From contig JAIBBN010000005.1 in NCBI GenBank assembly GCA_019694655.1, positions 62,001-126,000 on the forward strand: a DNA stretch of 64,000 bases. The letters are read 5' to 3'. This stretch comes from Leptospirales bacterium (GTDB taxonomy: Bacteria; Spirochaetota; Leptospiria; Leptospirales; Leptonemataceae). This document shows, one piece after another, positions 24,970 to 33,526 of the stretch. The translations under genes and the position numbers were made by a program. Positions within the stretch are counted from its first letter, which is position 1. Each line of letters starts with the position of its first letter. Under the pieces are notes generated by a model. That model had not been told where the DNA came from, did not search any database, and was given only the letters and a program-made list of their open reading frames with translations.

Positions 24970-25337
24970 GCGCAGTCGCTGAAGACTGGCCATGTCGTCT
25001 GCTTCTGCATTGCAATTTACCGGGCGAGCCCAATCATGTTGACTGCTTCATTCTCGATGGCGGGGAGGAGCTTGCAACGCTGCGCCTTCCTGAGGGATTT
25101 GCTCAACGCTTGCAGTCGCTTTCGCCAGCGCAGCGTAACCGATTGGTCTTGCGAGTACGAGAGCCTGGCCAGGGCGGTCCGCTCGACCTCTGGCCGGCCG
25201 CCGAACAACCCAGGCATCGTCGTCACTACTGGACCTACTCCGGTCAGCTTTCCGCCGGGCGCGGTTCGATTGCCGAAATTGGGCGCGGAAGGCTGCTTGG
25301 CTGGAGGGGCGGCGCGGCCTGGCTGGAACTACGATAG
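24966..25337 (+). CDS. Small LigD phosphoesterase-like domain protein (tentative)
   Basis: This 123-residue protein begins with a GTG that overlaps the hom stop in GTGA. The layout CRLLLHCNLPGEPNHVDCFI then DGGEELATLRLPEG, and RHRRHYWTYSGQLSAGRGSI followed by a run of Gly/Arg strands, resembles stand-alone versions of the LigD 3'-phosphoesterase domain (LLH..HxDLxLE..LxxWxL, Y..GxxSxGRG). The usual HWDL is HVDC here, so the metal site may be altered. I put this forward as a remote similarity only. A terminator follows. Confidence 0.55.
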   Translation: MSAVAEDWPCRLLLHCNLPGEPNHVDCFILDGGEELATLRLPEGFAQRLQSLSPAQRNRLVLRVREPGQGGPLDLWPAAEQPRHRRHYWTYSGQLSAGRGSIAEIGRGRLLGWRGGAAWLELR

Positions 25338-25350
25338 CGTCCGAACATAA

Positions 25351-25372
25351 CTGACGACGCGTCAGGCTTTTT
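25351..25372 (+). terminator. Rho-independent terminator after the hom operon
   Basis: CTGACG, three bases, CGTCAG forms a 6-base stem immediately followed by GCTTTTT. It lies 14 bases after the stop of the last gene in the hom run. Confidence 0.7.
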
Positions 25373-25465
25373 CCGATTGCCGCCGATTGCTTTTCGCGTT
25401 CTTCTGTCGCATAAGCGCTGGATCCTTCGTCCGATAGTGCAAGGGAATGGACCGCCAGACCCGGG

Positions 25466-25876
25466 ATGAAGTCGATGCGCACAGCCTTTCTTTCGGTTGG
25501 ACCGGTGAGTGATCTGGAATTTGCGGACTTGAGTCTGCGTATTGATGGCGAACGCCTCGAAGGCAAGCCGCTGGAAATCTGGCGCTTTCGCGGCAAGATT
25601 TCCAATAATAATTCTTTCGAACTGAATCGCAAGATGCATTCCCTGCTGGGCGGCGATTGCGTGCACGTCATCATGGACCTTTCCGAGCTGGAATACATGA
25701 ATTCAACCGGCGTCGCAATTCTGTTCTCCGTTTTCTTTCGCCTGAAAGAAATGGGCGGCAAGATGGTCATCGGCGGCACTCATCCCTTCCTGCGCCGCGT
25801 CTTCGGCCTGATGGACCTGCCGCCTGGTATGGTAATGCTTGACAGCGTCGAGGCTGCCAAACGCGTTCTCTTCTAG
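25466..25876 (+). CDS. STAS-domain anti-sigma factor antagonist
   Basis: This 136-residue protein is a single STAS domain after a short N-terminal tail. The core motif VIMDLSELEYMNSTGVAIL has a Ser-Thr pair at the position phosphorylated in SpoIIAA/RsbV proteins. In partner switching, an RsbW/SpoIIAB-like kinase phosphorylates this serine and thereby controls sigma-factor release. Two stand-alone HATPases in this window are possible kinases, but no neighbouring kinase gene directly supports a pairing. The ATG at 25466 is the start used; an in-frame ATG lies three codons later. Confidence 0.82.
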   Translation: MKSMRTAFLSVGPVSDLEFADLSLRIDGERLEGKPLEIWRFRGKISNNNSFELNRKMHSLLGGDCVHVIMDLSELEYMNSTGVAILFSVFFRLKEMGGKMVIGGTHPFLRRVFGLMDLPPGMVMLDSVEAAKRVLF

Positions 25877-25912
25877 AGCGGCGCGCGATGCGACGTTCCA
25901 GAACGTACGCAG

Positions 25913-27022
25913 ATGCCCGTACCCTTCATTGATCTCAAACGCTTCGAATCTGGATTTTTAGAACGCTGGTCGCAAAAGGTCGCCGATTTGAGCGGCGCGG
26001 CCAGCTTCATCGGCGGCGCCGAGGTTGCGGCGCTTGAGTCTCGATTGGCGCAGGAATGCGGCGTCGCCCATGCGCTTGCCTGCGGCAATGGCACCGATGC
26101 TCTCCAGTTGGCCTTGCGCGCCGGCGGCGTTGGACCCGGCGACGTAGTGTTGCTACCCGATTTTACCTTCTGGGCTACCTTCGAGGCTGTGGTCAACGTC
26201 GGCGCCTCGCCGGTAACCGTGGACGTGCACCCGGAAGAGCGTCACATGGACCTGGAATTGTTTCGCCGCGCGCTCGATCAATACCGCCCCAAAGCCGTCT
26301 TGTTGGTACATCTATATGGTTGGGGAAGCCCACATATTTCTGAGTTTCGCGCGCATTGCCACGAACGCGGGACGCTTCTGATCGAGGACGGGGCTCAAGC
26401 GTATGGCGTACGCTTCCGCGGGGAGAGCATCTACCGCGGCGCAACTATCAGCACCATCAGCTTTTATCCGGCCAAGGTGCTGGGCGCGGCCGGCGAAGCC
26501 GGCGCCGTACTCTGCAACGATGAACAACTTGCTGCTCGCCTCAGGTCGATGGGCAACCATGGACGAAGCACGCACTATTCCTACGATCATGTTGGCTGGA
26601 ATTCGCGCATGGATGCGCTGCAGGCTGCATTCCTGAACCTCTCTCACGAATACCTTGCGGCCCGATTGGAAAGCAGGCGCGTCGCCCAGCGCTTTTACCG
26701 CGAGGCCTTTGCCGACAGCGGGCTGCATTGTGTTTCGCCGCCGGCCGATTTTCTGGAAAACGGCTATCTGAATTTGATGGTCTACTCCCCCGCCGACCGG
26801 GCGCGCATGGAAGCGCTTCTGAAAGAGAAGGGCATTGGTTATGGCATCGTTTACCCTGAGCCCATGTCGCGACAGCGCGGGGCCCAGGCGTGGTTGAAAG
26901 CTCATGTGGGCGGAGAGCAAGCCTTGCTGCAGGGCCAGAGCGTCCTATCATTGCCGCTTTTCCCCTACATTCGCGGCGAGGAATTGGAAGAGGTTCGCGA
27001 CGTTGTGCTGGCCGCTCGCTAG
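25913..27022 (+). CDS. DegT/DnrJ/EryC1 family sugar aminotransferase
   Basis: This 369-residue PLP enzyme has the family N-terminus MPVPFIDLKR, GNGTDALQLALRA (cofactor phosphate), HLYGWGSP, IEDGAQAYG and the Schiff-base lysine in STISFYPAKVLGAAGEAG. The family transfers an amino group onto keto sugar nucleotides for lipopolysaccharide, capsule or glycan precursors. No other sugar-nucleotide genes lie next to it, so the sugar is unknown. It ends four bases into the convergent alpha/beta hydrolase gene. Confidence 0.9.
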   Translation: MPVPFIDLKRFESGFLERWSQKVADLSGAASFIGGAEVAALESRLAQECGVAHALACGNGTDALQLALRAGGVGPGDVVLLPDFTFWATFEAVVNVGASPVTVDVHPEERHMDLELFRRALDQYRPKAVLLVHLYGWGSPHISEFRAHCHERGTLLIEDGAQAYGVRFRGESIYRGATISTISFYPAKVLGAAGEAGAVLCNDEQLAARLRSMGNHGRSTHYSYDHVGWNSRMDALQAAFLNLSHEYLAARLESRRVAQRFYREAFADSGLHCVSPPADFLENGYLNLMVYSPADRARMEALLKEKGIGYGIVYPEPMSRQRGAQAWLKAHVGGEQALLQGQSVLSLPLFPYIRGEELEEVRDVVLAAR

Positions 27023-27969
27023 GGCGCAGCGTTCGGTCGGACTGAATCCTCGGAAAAGAAAGCCAGCAGGATCCGCCCGATCTGTGCCGGATCCTCGTAT
27101 TGGGGCGCGTGTCCGCGATGCGGCAAGATCAGCAAGGTGGAATTCGTGATGCCCGCCCTCCAGATTGGCGCCCTGGCTGCTACGACAGTGTGATCCTGAG
27201 CGCCCCAGATGATGAGAGTACGGGCCTTGATCTGCGGCAAGAGTCCGTTCAACGAGTAGTAGGGCCCGGCGCGAATCTGGCGACGAATGCTGTTTTGCCA
27301 TTGGAATAGCCGCTGACTGTCGGCGATCATCTTGCGACGCAACGGCTCCGGGACCCAGGGCCGTTCGGCAAAGCTTTGATCCAGCGAAGCATCGAGCTCA
27401 GCGTCGTTAGTTAGCGGTCGCAATTCATCCTGGTAGGCGATAACTCCCGCTACGCTGACGCCCGCCGGCGAGATCAAGACCAGGCGATCGACACGCTCCG
27501 GCTGCTGCAGAGCAAAGGCCGCGGCGATGTGCCCGCCCATGGAGTTTCCCGCCAGGTGCACCCGCTGCAGACCGAGACGATCGAGCAGTGCCAGCAGGCG
27601 CTGGCATTGTGCGCCAATATCGTAACGCAGACGGTTATCCTGGGCGCTGTCGCCAAAACCAGGCCATTCCGGCAGAATCACATCGAAATGGGGCTGCAGG
27701 TAGGCGGCGCTCTGCAGAAAGGACAGGCGCGAATCGCCAAAGCCATGCAGTAAAACCAGCGGCCGGCCGGCGCCGCCGCGGTAGAGATCCATTTCGACAT
27801 CGCCGGCCGCTACCCGCTGCCGTTCTACCCCGCTGCGCGTCTCGTAGATGCGCTGCAGTCCCTGCAACGCTGCGGCGGGCGCAAAGCGATACAGGATCAG
27901 AAGCGCGAGCAGTAGTGTGAGCAGAATCCCAATGGAGGTGCTCAAACGGCGATAGGTTCGGACATTCAT
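27019..27969 (-). CDS. Membrane-anchored alpha/beta hydrolase
   Basis: About 316 residues with an N-terminal hydrophobic segment (ILLTLLLALLILYRF, 15-30) acting as signal anchor, then an alpha/beta-hydrolase fold. The oxyanion HGFGDSRLSF follows strand 3, the nucleophile elbow is GNSMGGH, the acid region WGAQDHTV and the base His in HRGHAPQYEDP. Substrate is unknown; related proteins are esterases, lipases or C-C hydrolases. The start ATG 27969 has two alternative in-frame codons upstream (GTG at 27996). Its 3' end overlaps the 3' end of the DegT gene. Confidence 0.85.
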   Translation of the reverse strand: MNVRTYRRLSTSIGILLTLLLALLILYRFAPAAALQGLQRIYETRSGVERQRVAAGDVEMDLYRGGAGRPLVLLHGFGDSRLSFLQSAAYLQPHFDVILPEWPGFGDSAQDNRLRYDIGAQCQRLLALLDRLGLQRVHLAGNSMGGHIAAAFALQQPERVDRLVLISPAGVSVAGVIAYQDELRPLTNDAELDASLDQSFAERPWVPEPLRRKMIADSQRLFQWQNSIRRQIRAGPYYSLNGLLPQIKARTLIIWGAQDHTVVAARAPIWRAGITNSTLLILPHRGHAPQYEDPAQIGRILLAFFSEDSVRPNAAP

Positions 27970-28083
27970 TGGTTTTCGATTCTCCGCTGCGGACACGGAC
28001 CGCGGTGGACGGAAGTCTATCCCTGCCGGCGGCGCGGTGCGAACAATTTTTTAACCGCAGCGTCTACTTTTCTGACAGGAAGC

Positions 28084-28971
28084 ATGAAGGCCGCGAACCC
28101 ATACTATACGCCATTGCTCGATGCGCGCTATTTCCAAATTGTTGCGCTCGCTGGAATTTTAGTCTACAGCCAGTGTTGTTTATCGTTTGGCCCGAACTGG
28201 ACTGCGGTTGCGCTGGCAATACTCGCAGCCCTGGCCGTTCAGTGGATTGCCAGCAAGATGGTTGGCCTGGCGCACTTTGAATACCGCAGTGCGCTGATCA
28301 GCGGCCTTGGACTCTGCAATCTCCTGCGCAGTGATTCCGCCTGGATCTACGCTCTAGCGGCCGGCATTGCCATCGCCGGGAAGTTTGTATTCCGCGTGCG
28401 CGGGAAGCACGTCTTCAACCCGACAAACCTCGCCATTGTTCTCTTGTTGCTTGCCGACTCCGCCTGGACTTCCGCCGGGCAATGGGGCGCCTCGGCGATA
28501 TTCGTCTTTGCACTGGTCTGCGGCGGCGGACTGGTCACGCTGCGCGCTATGCGCGCCGATCTAACCTTGAGCTTCTTGCTTGCCTTCGCAGCCATTGCAT
28601 TCGGCCGATCGTTCTATCTCGGCGATCCCCTGGCCGTTCCGCTGCACCGCCTGCAGAACGGATCGCTTTTGATTTTCGCCTTTTTCATGATCTCTGATCC
28701 GCGCAGCACGCCGGATCGCCGCGCGGCCAGAATCTTTTTTGCCGCCCTGGTCGCGTTCGTGGCCGCCTGGATTGAATTTGGTCTCTATCGAAACAATGGC
28801 GTCTTCTGGGCCCTGGCTCTGTGCTCGCCGCTTAGCCCCTTGCTGGATCGCCTCGCGCCCGCGTCGCGTCACGAGTGGGACGGAGAATCCATGGGCGGAC
28901 ATCTGCGACGCGTTCTGCGTCTGCCTGGCGGCGAAGAGAAATCCGCCAGGGACGTCTTGAATCCTATGTAG
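28084..28971 (+). CDS. RnfD/NqrB-like membrane protein
   Basis: This 295-residue protein has about eight to ten transmembrane helices and the NQR2/RnfD fold, recognisable from RVRGKHVFNPTNLAIVLLLL and FFMISDPRSTPDRRAARIFF. In full Rnf/Nqr complexes this subunit holds flavin and helps pump ions. No other Rnf or Nqr subunit gene is nearby, so it is a lone RnfD-like protein of unknown role. The FMN-attachment Thr of the RnfD/NqrB SGAT motif is not evident. ATG 28084 has AGGAAGC just upstream. The next gene, a DUF2330 protein, starts 19 bases after its stop. Confidence 0.8.
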   Translation: MKAANPYYTPLLDARYFQIVALAGILVYSQCCLSFGPNWTAVALAILAALAVQWIASKMVGLAHFEYRSALISGLGLCNLLRSDSAWIYALAAGIAIAGKFVFRVRGKHVFNPTNLAIVLLLLADSAWTSAGQWGASAIFVFALVCGGGLVTLRAMRADLTLSFLLAFAAIAFGRSFYLGDPLAVPLHRLQNGSLLIFAFFMISDPRSTPDRRAARIFFAALVAFVAAWIEFGLYRNNGVFWALALCSPLSPLLDRLAPASRHEWDGESMGGHLRRVLRLPGGEEKSARDVLNPM

Positions 28972-28990
28972 TATAAATTGAGGGAATCGT

Positions 28991-30310
28991 ATGAAATGGA
29001 AACGAAGTCTGATGGCAGCTGCAGTCGCGCTGGCTTTGGCCGGCCTGATCTACAGCCCGGAGATCGCGGCATTTTGCGGCTTTTACGTGGGTCGCGCCGA
29101 CGCGCGCCTGTTCAATCGAGCCAGTCGCGTCGTTCTGGCGCGCAGCGGCGATCGCACCGTATTGACCATGGCCAGCGACTTTGAGGGTCCGCTTACGGAA
29201 TTTGCGCTGGTAACGCCCGTTCCCGTGGTTCTGCGGCGCGACCAGATTCACGTGGGCGAAAGCGCGGCCCTGGATCGCATTGATGCCTTTACAGCGCCGC
29301 GGCTGGTGGAATACTTCGACGGCAATCCCTGCGAGACGATTAGCTACCACGATGTGGTCCGGTCCCAGAATGCGGAGGGCGTTGGCGGAGGCAATCGGGT
29401 GCAACCGACAGCCGGGCAGGGCGTGCGCATTGAAGCGCGCTACACAGTTGGCGAATACGATATACTGATACTATCAGCGGAAGATAGCGGCGGTCTGTTG
29501 AGCTGGCTGTCGCAGAACGGCTATCGCTTGCCCCCTGGCGCCGAACCTGTGCTGCAATCCTATATTCGGCAGAATCTGCGCTTTTTTGTGGCGCGCGTTA
29601 ACCTGGAGGAACAATCGCGCACGGGCTATCGATACCTGCGTCCAATCCAGATTGCATTTGAATCGCCGCGTTTCATGCTCCCCGTGCGACTGGGTACGGT
29701 CAATGCGAACGGAGCTCAAGAACTCTTTGTCTACGCGCTCTCCCCCAGGGGCCGCATCGAATCGGTCAACTATCGAACGGCGCGCATTCCCAGCGATGCG
29801 CAGGTTCCAGAGTACATCAAGGACGAGTTCGCCAACTTTTATCGCGATATGTTCACTCGTTCCGCTGAGCGCGAGGGTTTGAGCGCCATCTTCCTGGAGT
29901 ACGCATGGGATATGGGTTGGTGCGATCCTTGCGCAGCTGATCCGCTTTCGGCGTCGGAATTGCTGCAGCTGGGCGCCTTCTGGGCGGGAACCCCCGGCGC
30001 CGCTTCGACCTTTGTTACACGCATGCACATACGCTATACTGGCGAAAGCTTTCCATCGGACATCGTCTTTCAAGAAACGAGCGATCGAGGAAATTTTCAG
30101 GGCCGCTACATCATGCGTCACGCTTACAATGGTCCGGCCGAATGCGCCGCCGGCAAGGAATACCGACGCAGTTTGCCGGCGCGCCATGAGCAGGAGGCGC
30201 AATCGCTGGCGGCGCTCACTGGCTGGTCCATTGATAGCATTAGGGCGCGCATGGGTCAGAATGGCCCGCCGCCAGAGCGCGCCTGGTGGCAGCGCGTATT
30301 TCAGGATTGA
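28991..30310 (+). CDS. DUF2330 family exported protein
   Basis: This 439-residue protein has a signal peptide (MKWKRSLMAAAVALALAGLI) and then CGFYVGRADARLFNRASRV followed by LTMASDFEGPLTEFALVTPV, the usual start of DUF2330 proteins, which often sit in the cell envelope next to membrane electron-transfer or transport genes. Cys occurs in CGFY, NPCET and CDPCAADP, so disulfides are possible in an oxidising compartment. A GAGGG ribosome site precedes the ATG. The function of this family is unknown. Its gene is probably cotranscribed with the RnfD-like gene, and a GC hairpin follows its stop. Confidence 0.85.
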   Translation: MKWKRSLMAAAVALALAGLIYSPEIAAFCGFYVGRADARLFNRASRVVLARSGDRTVLTMASDFEGPLTEFALVTPVPVVLRRDQIHVGESAALDRIDAFTAPRLVEYFDGNPCETISYHDVVRSQNAEGVGGGNRVQPTAGQGVRIEARYTVGEYDILILSAEDSGGLLSWLSQNGYRLPPGAEPVLQSYIRQNLRFFVARVNLEEQSRTGYRYLRPIQIAFESPRFMLPVRLGTVNANGAQELFVYALSPRGRIESVNYRTARIPSDAQVPEYIKDEFANFYRDMFTRSAEREGLSAIFLEYAWDMGWCDPCAADPLSASELLQLGAFWAGTPGAASTFVTRMHIRYTGESFPSDIVFQETSDRGNFQGRYIMRHAYNGPAECAAGKEYRRSLPARHEQEAQSLAALTGWSIDSIRARMGQNGPPPERAWWQRVFQD

Positions 30311-30328
30311 ACAAGATCGGGACTCTTA

Positions 30329-30347
30329 CGGCGCCGCGATGGCGCCG
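30329..30347. terminator. GC hairpin between convergent genes
   Basis: CGGCGCC, five bases, GGCGCCG forms a perfect 7-base stem between the DUF2330 stop (30310) and the HATPase stop (30376). No T tract follows, so this is only a possible terminator. Confidence 0.45.
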
Positions 30348-30375
30348 GCAGTTTCTATGCAGCTGGCATTGAATT

Positions 30376-31101
30376 TCAGGAAGGCGAATCTTCCGCTTTG
30401 CGTCGCAATTGCTCTGGATGATTTGCCTTTTCCGGCCGGCGACTGCGGTATTCGGCAGTAAAGGGGACCTCGATGCGCGCTACAGTCCCCTGTTCTTCGC
30501 CGCCAATCCGAAAGAGGTTGGCGTTCAGATTTTCGCCTTTGAGCAAGAGCAGGTTCAATGCAAAACCGAGACCTTCGCCCTCCATCGCGTCGGCGTGGTC
30601 CATGTAGTATTCTGGGAGCGAATCGTAGCGCATGGCCTCGTTGAACTTGCGTCGAATGCGGGCTTCGTCCTGGGGTAGCAGCGGCATATTGTTGAGAATC
30701 TCAATGCACAACCCGTCCGGGGTATGGGTGAAGACCATCCGCACCATCAAACCCTTCTCACGGGCCTTTTGACCGTATGCATCCAGCCAATCGCGCGAGT
30801 GTATTTTCTCTCGAAAAGTGCTCATACCTGCCGCATATTGCTGGGAATCCTCAATGTTCAGACCCTCCTCCATGAAGTGCAGATGCTTCATGTTAGCCTT
30901 GGTGGCATTGGTGGCCAACTCGATGATGCAAGAAAATAGCGAGGCCTTCAGCACGTCGCGATTGTAACGCGCCAGGATGCCGCTGAGAACCGCATCCAGC
31001 TCCTTCTCGATATCGGAATCGACCTTAAAGGATACAATATGGATGGCGCGCCCATCGCTCAGCGCTATCTCCAGATTTTTTTCGATGTCGAAGTAACTCA
31101 A
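30376..31101 (-). CDS. Stand-alone histidine-kinase-like ATPase (HATPase_c), paralogue B
   Basis: This 241-residue GHKL ATPase has no sensor or phospho-acceptor domain. The N box is IIELATNATKAN and the G box EGEGLGFALN. It shares ILARYNR, EEGLNIEDSQQYAAGMSTFR, NNMPLLPQDEARIRRKF and YYMDHADAMEGEG with the gene at 13268-14032, so the two are clear paralogues of an uncommon lineage. In each, the insert between the N and G boxes is unusually long. Possible jobs are a protein serine kinase of RsbW type or a regulatory ATPase. It stands alone on the minus strand. Confidence 0.8.
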   Translation of the reverse strand: MSYFDIEKNLEIALSDGRAIHIVSFKVDSDIEKELDAVLSGILARYNRDVLKASLFSCIIELATNATKANMKHLHFMEEGLNIEDSQQYAAGMSTFREKIHSRDWLDAYGQKAREKGLMVRMVFTHTPDGLCIEILNNMPLLPQDEARIRRKFNEAMRYDSLPEYYMDHADAMEGEGLGFALNLLLLKGENLNANLFRIGGEEQGTVARIEVPFTAEYRSRRPEKANHPEQLRRKAEDSPS

Positions 31102-31201
31102 GCGAGACCGCCTGCGCGCTGGCAGCAGTCTGCATGCTAGGCGATCTCCGGAGACTGTAAACTACAAAACAATTCAAGTCAGCGACGAAGAAGAACGCCG
31201 C

Positions 31202-32386
31202 TCAGGCTCTGGCGCCTCTGGATCGTCGGGCGGAGCGAATCTTGCGCCGCTCCGGAAATCGGGGCGCGCTTTGTTTCGCCTCTGACGCTGCCGGAACAGC
31301 TGCATAGAACGGGGAGCGAGTGTACCAGGATAGCAGATCGGCGCCCAGTATCTTCAGCGCCCCGGTAACTGGCAGTGCAAATAGTACGCCCGGCAAGCCG
31401 CCGAGGCTCCCTCCGGCCAGTAGCGCGATGATCACTGTGGCCTGGCTGAGGCCTAGCTTTTCGCCAACGATCCGCGGCGTGAGCACATAGCCTTCTGTAA
31501 CCTGCACAATCGCAAATACTATTGCAATGCCTACTAAGGCCCCAGGTCCATGCCAGTCCAGCAGCGCAAAGAGCACGGACAGTACGCTGCCGGTAATGGC
31601 GCCGACGTAAGGTGCGACGCTCAAGCAGCCCGTCAAAATTCCTACAGCTATGCCTGTATTCGCCTGCAACCCGGCCAGGTGAAAAACCAGCCCGAAGCCA
31701 GCGCTGTAAAGGACAGCCAGGATGCCGGCAACCTGCAACTGTCCGCGAAACCATTGGCCCACAACTTCATCCATCGCCCGCAGTCTGCTGAGTACGAGCT
31801 CGCGGTAGGCGGGTGGAATGAGCGGCGTCAGCGCGCTGCGCATGCGATCGAAGTCGCGAAGAAAGTAGAAGAGAAAGAGCGGAATCAAGACAATGTTCAG
31901 CAGACTGGAGATGACGGCGCCGGTCGTGGTCACGGCGCTCAACAGCCAGGCGCCAGCTCGATTGAGAATCGCCGGCAAGGCTTCCTTGAGGTTTTCGCCG
32001 TAACGGGCGACGGCGCTGGAAACGTCCTCGGGTAAGACAAAGCCAAAGGTATCGCGAAGCCAGGGCAGCCCTTGATTCTGCAGACGATCGCTCAGCTGCG
32101 GCATCGTATCGGCCAGCCTCTGCACCTGGTATCGAATGCTGGGATAAAGAAAGACGGCAAATGCGGAAACAAAGGCGGCGAAGGCCAGGAGAATGATGAG
32201 AATTCCAATCGAGCGCGGTATTCCTCGACGCTGCAGCCAGCTGATCGCTGGATTGAGCAGGTAGGCGACAATCAAGCTGAAAAAAACGGGGAATAATACA
32301 TCGGCCAGCGCGAAGAGCAGCCAGCCAAGCAGGAGCAGCGCTGCCAGCAGTCCAAGCAACCAGTAGACTCGGGTCGAAGTGTTCAT
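31202..32386 (-). CDS. AI-2E family permease (UPF0118)
   Basis: This 394-residue protein has about eight transmembrane helices and the family blocks LNPAISWLQRRGIPRSIG near residue 50 and YVLTPRIVGEKLGLSQATVI near residue 320. The family includes TqsA exporters and Na+/H+ antiporters, so the cargo cannot be assigned. The C-terminal tail is basic (RRKIRSARRSRGARA). ATG 32386 has AGGAATCC upstream and yields the hydrophobic first helix; the longer frame is the non-coding continuation into the SH3 gene. It lies 14 bases after that gene, in one operon. Confidence 0.88.
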   Translation of the reverse strand: MNTSTRVYWLLGLLAALLLLGWLLFALADVLFPVFFSLIVAYLLNPAISWLQRRGIPRSIGILIILLAFAAFVSAFAVFLYPSIRYQVQRLADTMPQLSDRLQNQGLPWLRDTFGFVLPEDVSSAVARYGENLKEALPAILNRAGAWLLSAVTTTGAVISSLLNIVLIPLFLFYFLRDFDRMRSALTPLIPPAYRELVLSRLRAMDEVVGQWFRGQLQVAGILAVLYSAGFGLVFHLAGLQANTGIAVGILTGCLSVAPYVGAITGSVLSVLFALLDWHGPGALVGIAIVFAIVQVTEGYVLTPRIVGEKLGLSQATVIIALLAGGSLGGLPGVLFALPVTGALKILGADLLSWYTRSPFYAAVPAASEAKQSAPRFPERRKIRSARRSRGARA

Positions 32387-32399
32387 AGGGATTCCTGCC

Positions 32400-33344
32400 T
32401 CAGTCCGGCGAGTACTCATAGTCCGGCAGTCCGCGCAGTAGTTGCAGAAGCTCTCGTTTTTCGGGACTCTGCAGCGGCGCAAGGATTGCCTCAATCTGTG
32501 CAATGGGGTGCGGAAGGTCTTCGCGGCTGGCGCGGTAGTCGCGAGCCGCGGCGGAGTTGCCTGGCATTGTTTCGCGCAACGTACGCAAGGCTTCGCCAAC
32601 GCGGCTCGAACGCGGATAGCGCTTCAGGAACTCGCCATAAGTATTGATCCAGGCGGATAGGTCGCAGTCCAGAAATCCCTCGCACTCTCCGCCCAGCAAA
32701 ACGCCGGCGGCAGTCCAGGCAAAATCTTCAGCAATCGGTTTTCTTCCCAGAGCGCGGGCGCGATCCCAGAGCAGCTCGCTCTTCAGAACATAGATGCCCG
32801 CCAGTTCGTGTTCTCTAAGCAATGCGCCATTGGCCTGCAGCCACTCCCGCTGGGTACTGTCAGCGTCGCTGGCGACCAGTGCGGACGTGCGTCCTACACA
32901 TTGATAGAAAGCCAACTCCCAGGGTAGCGCCCCATCGCCGCGCCGCACTGCGCGCTGGGCGGAAAGGAAATCACACACCGCCTTCGCTTCGCTAAAGGTC
33001 AAAGCCTCATCGCCCAATCGCTTGGCCGCCAGTTGCAACAGTTGCGCGCTACGATCGCCGCGAGGCAGGGAATGCAAATAGGCGTCAAAGGCCCAGCCCG
33101 CGCCGGATCCGCCGCGCACCTGTCGCCAGCGACCGCTCCGCCCGCTCAGAGTCGCAGCCGGGCCGGGGGCTCCCTGCAACTGAACGATTTCGCCAAAATG
33201 GAGGCGGCCGACAACTGCGGCGTTTTGATCTGGCAAGCGGCGCAGTCGAAGTTCGCTGGCGGTAACGACCATTTCTTCGGCCAGCAGGGCGCTTGCAGTC
33301 GCAAGCAAAAGCAGGAGTGCGCAGCTTGTTCTGATGTGGTCCAT
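32400..33344 (-). CDS. Exported SH3-domain protein
   Basis: About 314 residues. Residues 1-22 form a signal peptide (CALLLLLATASALLAEE), and residues 25-85 look like a bacterial SH3 domain (VTASELRLRRLPDQNAAVVG, then a Gly/Trp-rich end GGSGAGWAFDAYL). The remaining 200 residues are helical and rich in Glu/Arg/Leu with four Cys. Bacterial SH3 domains bind peptidoglycan or other envelope proteins, so a periplasmic wall-binding role is likely. No enzyme motif is visible. It is the first gene before the AI-2E-type permease and is divergent from the CNNM gene. Confidence 0.75.
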   Translation of the reverse strand: MDHIRTSCALLLLLATASALLAEEMVVTASELRLRRLPDQNAAVVGRLHFGEIVQLQGAPGPAATLSGRSGRWRQVRGGSGAGWAFDAYLHSLPRGDRSAQLLQLAAKRLGDEALTFSEAKAVCDFLSAQRAVRRGDGALPWELAFYQCVGRTSALVASDADSTQREWLQANGALLREHELAGIYVLKSELLWDRARALGRKPIAEDFAWTAAGVLLGGECEGFLDCDLSAWINTYGEFLKRYPRSSRVGEALRTLRETMPGNSAAARDYRASREDLPHPIAQIEAILAPLQSPEKRELLQLLRGLPDYEYSPD

Positions 33345-33526
33345 GGCGCTCCTGGCGGCGTGCTCTGGAAATCCGGGAGCGAGCCTTACACCTTTTGCCG
33401 CTCTGCTCCGTCCCTGTCCAGCAAGTGCGCGGTCTGGAATGGTCGTGAAAGTATTGCGCGATGGGCGAGGGGAGGTAGAGTGACCTCCGCTTCTGCCTGG
33501 CGGCGACGCAGCGGGATGCGGCAACC

